DNA of 10,338 nt from Accumulibacter sp. (lineage in GTDB: Bacteria > Pseudomonadota > Gammaproteobacteria > Burkholderiales > Rhodocyclaceae), in contig JAIRZC010000115.1 of the NCBI GenBank assembly GCA_031267455.1, positions 1 through 10,338 of the forward strand, read 5' to 3'. The notes beneath the pieces are model-generated. The model did no database searches and was not told the DNA's origin. It saw nothing but the letters and a program-made list of their open reading frames with translations. Both the position numbers and the translations under genes were made by a program. Below, piece after piece: positions 6,933 through 10,338 of the stretch (position 1 is its first letter; every line of letters begins with the position of its first letter).

Positions 6933-7937
6933 ATGGCTTATCAAACTTGTCGTTTCATCCTCCGCCCGCAAACCGCTTTCGGCACGCCGCTCGCGGGCGA
7001 TACTCTGTTCGGACAACTGTGCTGGGCCTTGCGCCATCGTTTCGGCAATGAATGGCTGACGGAACGTCTCGCGGGGTACAAGGATGGCTGCCCTTTCCTC
7101 GTCGTGTCGGACGCTTTCCCGCACGGCTTTCTGCCGCTACCCACCGTGCCGACCGCTTTCTGGGAAGCGCAACCCGATGCCGACCGCAAAATCCTGAAGA
7201 AAAAACGCTGGCTACCTGTGGAAAAGCTGGAAACGGGTTTTTCGACATGGCAAAGCCTCGCCTGCGACGATACGGACGCCGCCGAAGCGGTATTGCAAAA
7301 ATACATTTCGCCTGAATCCCGCAAGGGGAAGGAACGGATTTTCCTGCAAAAACTCCGTAACCAGCCGCACAACAGCATCAACCGCGCCACATCCACCACT
7401 GGCGAAGGAAACATGTTTGCTCCGCACACGCAAACGCAATACTGGTTCCACCCCAAAATGCGCCTCGATCTCTACGCCGTGCTGGATGAAACCCGCCTTG
7501 CGGCGATAGACTTGGAAACGACATTGACGAACATCGGCCAAAGCGGTTTTGGGCGCGACGCCAGCATTGGCCTGGGCAAATTCGTGGGCGAATACGATGC
7601 GGCTTTCACGGGCTTGCCCCATGCGGCAAATGCCAATGCCTTCCTGACCCTCGCCCCTTGCGCGCCACAAGGACAAGGTTTTGTCCCGGAACGAAGTTTT
7701 TATCAAATCCTGACCCGCTTTGGTCGTCATGGCGATATCGCCGCGCGATCCGGAAATCCTTTCAAACGCCCATTGCTGCTTGCCAAGACCAGTGGCGTTT
7801 TTTCTCCGGTGGCACTGGATCGACACCGCGCTTTTATCGGCCAGGGCTTGGGCGATGTTTCCATTTGCCGACCCGAAACCGTTGCCCAAGGCTACGCGCC
7901 AGTAGTGGGCGTTCGCATGGAGAATAATGCGCAATGA
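6933..7937 (+). CDS. csm4: Csm4, crRNA 5'-handle-binding RAMP subunit
   Basis: A 334-residue Cas5-group RAMP protein. Csm4 caps the Cas10 end of the complex and grips the 5' repeat-derived handle of the crRNA. The N-terminal RRM-like strand FILRPQTAFGTPLAGDTLFGQLCWALR (spanning 8-34) is typical, with the GDTLFG helix start. HNSINRATSTTGEGNMF (146-162) corresponds to the conserved N-x-I-x-R motif region of Csm4. A Gly-rich loop IGQSGFGRDASIGLGKF (201-217) follows, and the C-terminal second domain ends with GQGLG (303-307) and AQGYAPVVGV. ATG 6933 has no clear Shine-Dalgarno, so translation probably depends on coupling to csm3, whose stop is at 6927-6929. Its own stop overlaps the csm5 start by four bases. 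Assignment is from motifs plus operon position. Confidence 0.93.
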   Translation: MAYQTCRFILRPQTAFGTPLAGDTLFGQLCWALRHRFGNEWLTERLAGYKDGCPFLVVSDAFPHGFLPLPTVPTAFWEAQPDADRKILKKKRWLPVEKLETGFSTWQSLACDDTDAAEAVLQKYISPESRKGKERIFLQKLRNQPHNSINRATSTTGEGNMFAPHTQTQYWFHPKMRLDLYAVLDETRLAAIDLETTLTNIGQSGFGRDASIGLGKFVGEYDAAFTGLPHAANANAFLTLAPCAPQGQGFVPERSFYQILTRFGRHGDIAARSGNPFKRPLLLAKTSGVFSPVALDRHRAFIGQGLGDVSICRPETVAQGYAPVVGVRMENNAQ

Positions 7938-9607
7938 AATTTCTCTCTCGACATACGGTGGCGTTGACGCCACTCTCACCCATTCATATTGGCTGCGGCG
8001 AGGATTTCGAGCCGACCAATTATGTAATAGACGCTGAGCAAAAACTACTTTATGGATTCGACCCCAGCTTGGCGGATTTATCGGAGGAGCTTACCCAAAA
8101 ATTGGCCGAATTGGGAGAAAGAGGAAACTGGCTTGGAATTCAAGGTTTTTTCCGGGAACATCAGAAACACTTCAAGCCGTGGGCTCACATCCTGATACCG
8201 GTTGCCAGCGGTGTCGCGCGGGACTACTGCCAAAACATCGGGAGAGCCGCCAACGTGGAAGCGGACGGCAGGCAAGTCATCAACCGGCTGTCGATCGAAC
8301 GCCACATACACAGCCGCGACACGCCCTATATTCCAGGCAGCAGTCTGAAAGGTTCGCTTCGGACAGGCTTGATGGACAAGCTGAATCACAAACGTCCCGT
8401 AACGGACAGTGACGAAAAGAAAAACAGCATGAAACTGGCAAAACGTTTGCTGGAGGGTGATTTTGCCACCAGCCCGTTGCGGCTCCTGAAAATAGGCGAC
8501 CTGATACCATGCGGAGATTTGGACAGGGGCGTGCTCTACGCCGTCAATCGTTATAAGCACCCCAAGTCCAACCGGAATGGTCAGCCCATATCCCCGCGCG
8601 GCATCGTGGCACGCAAAGAGTGCATTCTACCCGGCCAATACCGTGTGCTCATGGGTGAAATCACGGTTCAGTCGTTGGGCGGCAAAGGAATTCTGGAAGG
8701 CGAAAAACGTAATGTTCCCAAGCAGAATCTTCGCCCAGATATTACGCAAATAGCCAAGGATTGCAATGCCTATCATCTCCCCCGTCTGCGCACGGAACTT
8801 GCGGAAATGGGTAATACCTGCTTGGTCAATCCTAGCTGGAAACGATTTATCGAATCCTTGTTAGAAGAAGGGGGGATATTGGCAAATCGCCTGCGGGATG
8901 GACAAATCATGCTGGTGCGCATGGGGCGTTATGGCGGCGCGGAGAGTAAAACGCTCACAGAGGTAGCTGACATTAAAATCATGTTGGGTAGAGGTGAGAA
9001 TGGACGCCGGGAATACGAATTTCGTCGTGAAACCACGACTTACTGGCTCGCCGCCCAAACTGCCGACGAGCAGAAACATCTGATTCCCTTCGGTTGGGCC
9101 ATCCTTGAAATCGATCCCCAGGACAATTTGAGGAAACTCAAAACATGGTGCGAGGAGGAAACAAAAAACCGCCCCGACATGAAAGCCAAGTGTGCCGCGC
9201 TGGCAGAAGAAAAAGCGAAAGCCCAGAAAAGAACCGCAATGGAATATGCCAAACGAAAAGCTGTGGAAGATGCCCAACGCCAAGCTGAAAAAGCTGCGGC
9301 GCAAGCTGCCACCGAAAAAGCGCAATACCTTGCCACCTTGAGCGAAGCGGGCCGTGAAATCGAAAAATTCAAGGAAGAATGCGCGCAAAACGAACAGCGC
9401 GTCAGAGGCAGAAAAGGAAAGCCCTATGGCATGGATTACAGCCGGGCTAGGGCACTCGCGGAAAAAGCCAGAAGTGATGAAAGCTGGAGCGGCGCGGACA
9501 AGCAAGCCACCGCCGAGGCCATTGAGCATTGGCTACCCAGATTGGAAACGCTTGACGCCAAAGAAGTTCGCAAAAAACTGAAACTTCCGGAACTCACGGG
9601 TATATAG
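7934..9607 (+). CDS. csm5: Csm5, crRNA 3'-end RAMP subunit with long C-terminal coiled-coil extension
   Basis: A 557-residue protein, longer than commonly described Csm5 proteins of roughly 350-400 residues. Csm5 caps the 3' end of the crRNA and takes part in crRNA maturation. The core (1 to about 396) shows VALTPLSPIHIGCGEDFEPT (9-28), the RAMP loop DTPYIPGSSLKGSLRTGL (129-146), and a typical end PFGWAILEID (385-394). Beyond it, residues about 397-557 form an extension: an Ala/Lys/Glu-rich stretch (about 415-490) that should form a coiled coil, a basic link RVRGRKGKPYG (489-499), and a helical tail containing AIEHWLPRLETLDAKEVRKK (529-548). ATG 7934 overlaps the csm4 stop as ATGA, with GGAGA at 7919-7923. 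The reading frame has no break, so the tail is a true part of the protein. The role of the tail is unknown. Confidence 0.93.
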   Translation: MKFLSRHTVALTPLSPIHIGCGEDFEPTNYVIDAEQKLLYGFDPSLADLSEELTQKLAELGERGNWLGIQGFFREHQKHFKPWAHILIPVASGVARDYCQNIGRAANVEADGRQVINRLSIERHIHSRDTPYIPGSSLKGSLRTGLMDKLNHKRPVTDSDEKKNSMKLAKRLLEGDFATSPLRLLKIGDLIPCGDLDRGVLYAVNRYKHPKSNRNGQPISPRGIVARKECILPGQYRVLMGEITVQSLGGKGILEGEKRNVPKQNLRPDITQIAKDCNAYHLPRLRTELAEMGNTCLVNPSWKRFIESLLEEGGILANRLRDGQIMLVRMGRYGGAESKTLTEVADIKIMLGRGENGRREYEFRRETTTYWLAAQTADEQKHLIPFGWAILEIDPQDNLRKLKTWCEEETKNRPDMKAKCAALAEEKAKAQKRTAMEYAKRKAVEDAQRQAEKAAAQAATEKAQYLATLSEAGREIEKFKEECAQNEQRVRGRKGKPYGMDYSRARALAEKARSDESWSGADKQATAEAIEHWLPRLETLDAKEVRKKLKLPELTGI

Positions 9608-9653
9608 CCGATTTGCTCCTCGATCAACTACCTTTGTCTCCTGAAAATATCAG

Positions 9654-9812
9654 ATGCGGCTTTTCGCCCAAAAATTAAGGTTAAGCCCGGAAGATGAAAA
9701 CCTGTTCAGTACCTTACCCGGCGACATCCAACAAAAAATCACAAGAAATCAATACGTCAGAGTCACCGCGTATGTAATCAATGGAGTTATAGTCCGCATT
9801 GCTCAGCCATGA
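9654..9812 (+). CDS. Possible small protein of 52 residues, unrecognised
   Basis: The 244-base gap between csm5 and the next CARF gene holds an ATG-started frame of 52 codons, begun after an in-frame TGA at 9642-9644. The protein would start MRLFAQKLRLSPEDENLF and end with RVTAYVINGVIVRIAQP, which reads like an alternating beta hairpin and is plausible protein rather than random translation. There is no Shine-Dalgarno upstream, and I recognise no family. It does not match what I recall of the small ring nucleases Csx16 or Csx20. It could be a genuine small accessory gene, the remnant of a larger gene, or chance. The flanking DNA (9608-9653 and 9813-9851) shows no clear terminator, promoter or CRISPR repeat; AAGGA at 9838-9842 belongs to the next gene. 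Confidence 0.3.
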   Translation: MRLFAQKLRLSPEDENLFSTLPGDIQQKITRNQYVRVTAYVINGVIVRIAQP

Positions 9813-9851
9813 AGCAACGCGGGTGGCTCATCTCGTCAAGGATAATACCCA

Positions 9852-10338
9852 ATGAACCTGATACTCTCGACCTGTGGAACCAGCATCCTGACGAACGGCG
9901 CGGATGAAGACTTGCGCAAACTGTTCGCGCAGCACGCCAACGTCAGGGACAGTGGCGTTGTGCCTGCGCAGGATCGCTCCCGCATTTGCGCGCACATAGA
10001 GACGCGAAAGCGGCAATTTGCGCAAGCTTCCCATGAAAGCGCAAGGCGCGATTCCGCGGAACTCAATGGCATCCTCTCGTTCTATGGCGCGGGGTCGTTC
10101 GCGGAAAACCGGCGGGACATCCACTATCTTCTGGCGACCGACACCTTGTTCGGCGAAGTCACCGCCGGAATCGTCAAAGGGTGGCTGGATAATCACGGTT
10201 TTGCCGATGTTCGCGTGGAACGCCGCCCCGACCTGCAAACCGCCGATTGTCCGCTTTTCAAAAGCGCGCTTTCCGACCTGGTGAAATGGTGCGCCGAAGT
10301 CATCGCGCCGCAGAAAACAGCTCATTGCCGCGTTGTCT
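9852..10338 (+). CDS. CARF-domain protein of the APE2256 family (3' end outside window)
   Basis: The first 162 codons are visible and the frame stays open to the window edge. The protein starts MNLILSTCGTSILTNGADED; the STCGTSILTN loop (6-15) is the first ligand-binding motif of APE2256-type (TIGR02619, Cas_APE2256) CARF proteins. LLATDTLFGEVTAGIVKGWL (93-112) is the next conserved element, followed by PLFKSALSDLVKW (134-146). Proteins with this CARF bind cyclic tetra-adenylate made by Cas10. Members include stand-alone ring nucleases of the Crn1 type, CARF-HTH proteins and larger effectors; which one this is depends on the missing C-terminus. AAGGA at 9838-9842, nine bases before ATG 9852, supports the start. 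It lies 244 bases after csm5 on the same strand, so it may be co-transcribed with the effector genes or have its own promoter. Confidence 0.8.
   Translation, partial: MNLILSTCGTSILTNGADEDLRKLFAQHANVRDSGVVPAQDRSRICAHIETRKRQFAQASHESARRDSAELNGILSFYGAGSFAENRRDIHYLLATDTLFGEVTAGIVKGWLDNHGFADVRVERRPDLQTADCPLFKSALSDLVKWCAEVIAPQKTAHCRVV

Noticed and set aside
6336..7124. 262-codon open frame on the - strand across csm3 and csm4
   Set aside because: It spans two well-supported + strand genes and their junction, and its translation has no recognisable motif.
8861..9529. Phe-rich - strand open frame opposite the Csm5 tail
   Set aside because: The Phe-rich composition is simply the reverse complement of Lys/Glu-rich coiled-coil codons; no start signal or family match.
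9594..9672. Frame reading past the Csm5 stop in +1, giving ADLLLDQLPLSPEN and onward to a TAA
   Set aside because: Too short to support as an extension of Csm5 by frameshift; no slippery site is evident at the junction.
9828..10325. 165-codon open frame on the - strand at the window end
   Set aside because: The + strand frame has the CARF loop STCGTSILTN and a good ribosome site; the opposite frame is a shadow.

Overview
The window carries a nearly complete type III-A (Csm) CRISPR-Cas locus, all on the + strand, beginning directly after the 3' end of a biotin-synthesis gene. GC-rich coding sequence, a proteobacterial-type BioC tail and a CARF protein of the NE0113 family (named after a Nitrosomonas europaea gene) suggest a beta- or gammaproteobacterium. 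This is an inference from protein style, not a taxonomic assignment.

Layout: (1) 2-301, C-terminal end of bioC. (2) 443-1969, an adaptation cluster cas2 - cas1 - cas2, in which two different Cas2 proteins flank one Cas1. (3) 2014-3102, a CARF-domain sensor of the NE0113 family whose C-terminal part reads as an OmpR/PhoB-like winged helix rather than a HEPN ribonuclease. (4) 3176-9607, a tightly packed effector operon cas10(csm1) - csm2 - csm3 - csm4 - csm5 with 4-base stop/start overlaps or gaps of 2-3 bases. (5) 9608-9851, an intergenic stretch with a possible 52-codon reading frame. (6) 9852 to the window end, the start of a second CARF protein of the APE2256 family, cut by the window edge.

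How it should work: Cas10-Csm2-5 form the crRNA-guided complex. Csm3 keeps the Asp needed for target RNA cleavage. Cas10 keeps the HD motif (DNase) and an intact GGDD motif (cyclic oligoadenylate synthesis). The two CARF proteins are the likely receivers or destroyers of that second messenger. Cas1 with one or both Cas2 proteins would acquire spacers. No cas6 and no CRISPR array lie in the window, so both must be outside it or supplied in trans.

The most interesting unexplained signals are two. First, a shared near-identical element, TCTGAC-(GGC)-AAGCTTGCCG, sits in the leader of the adaptation cluster and again as a perfect palindrome in the leader of the effector operon. The second copy lies immediately after the CARF-winged-helix gene, so this protein may be a cyclic-oligoadenylate-sensing repressor or activator of the whole locus. 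Second, Csm5 carries a tail of about 160 residues with a coiled coil.
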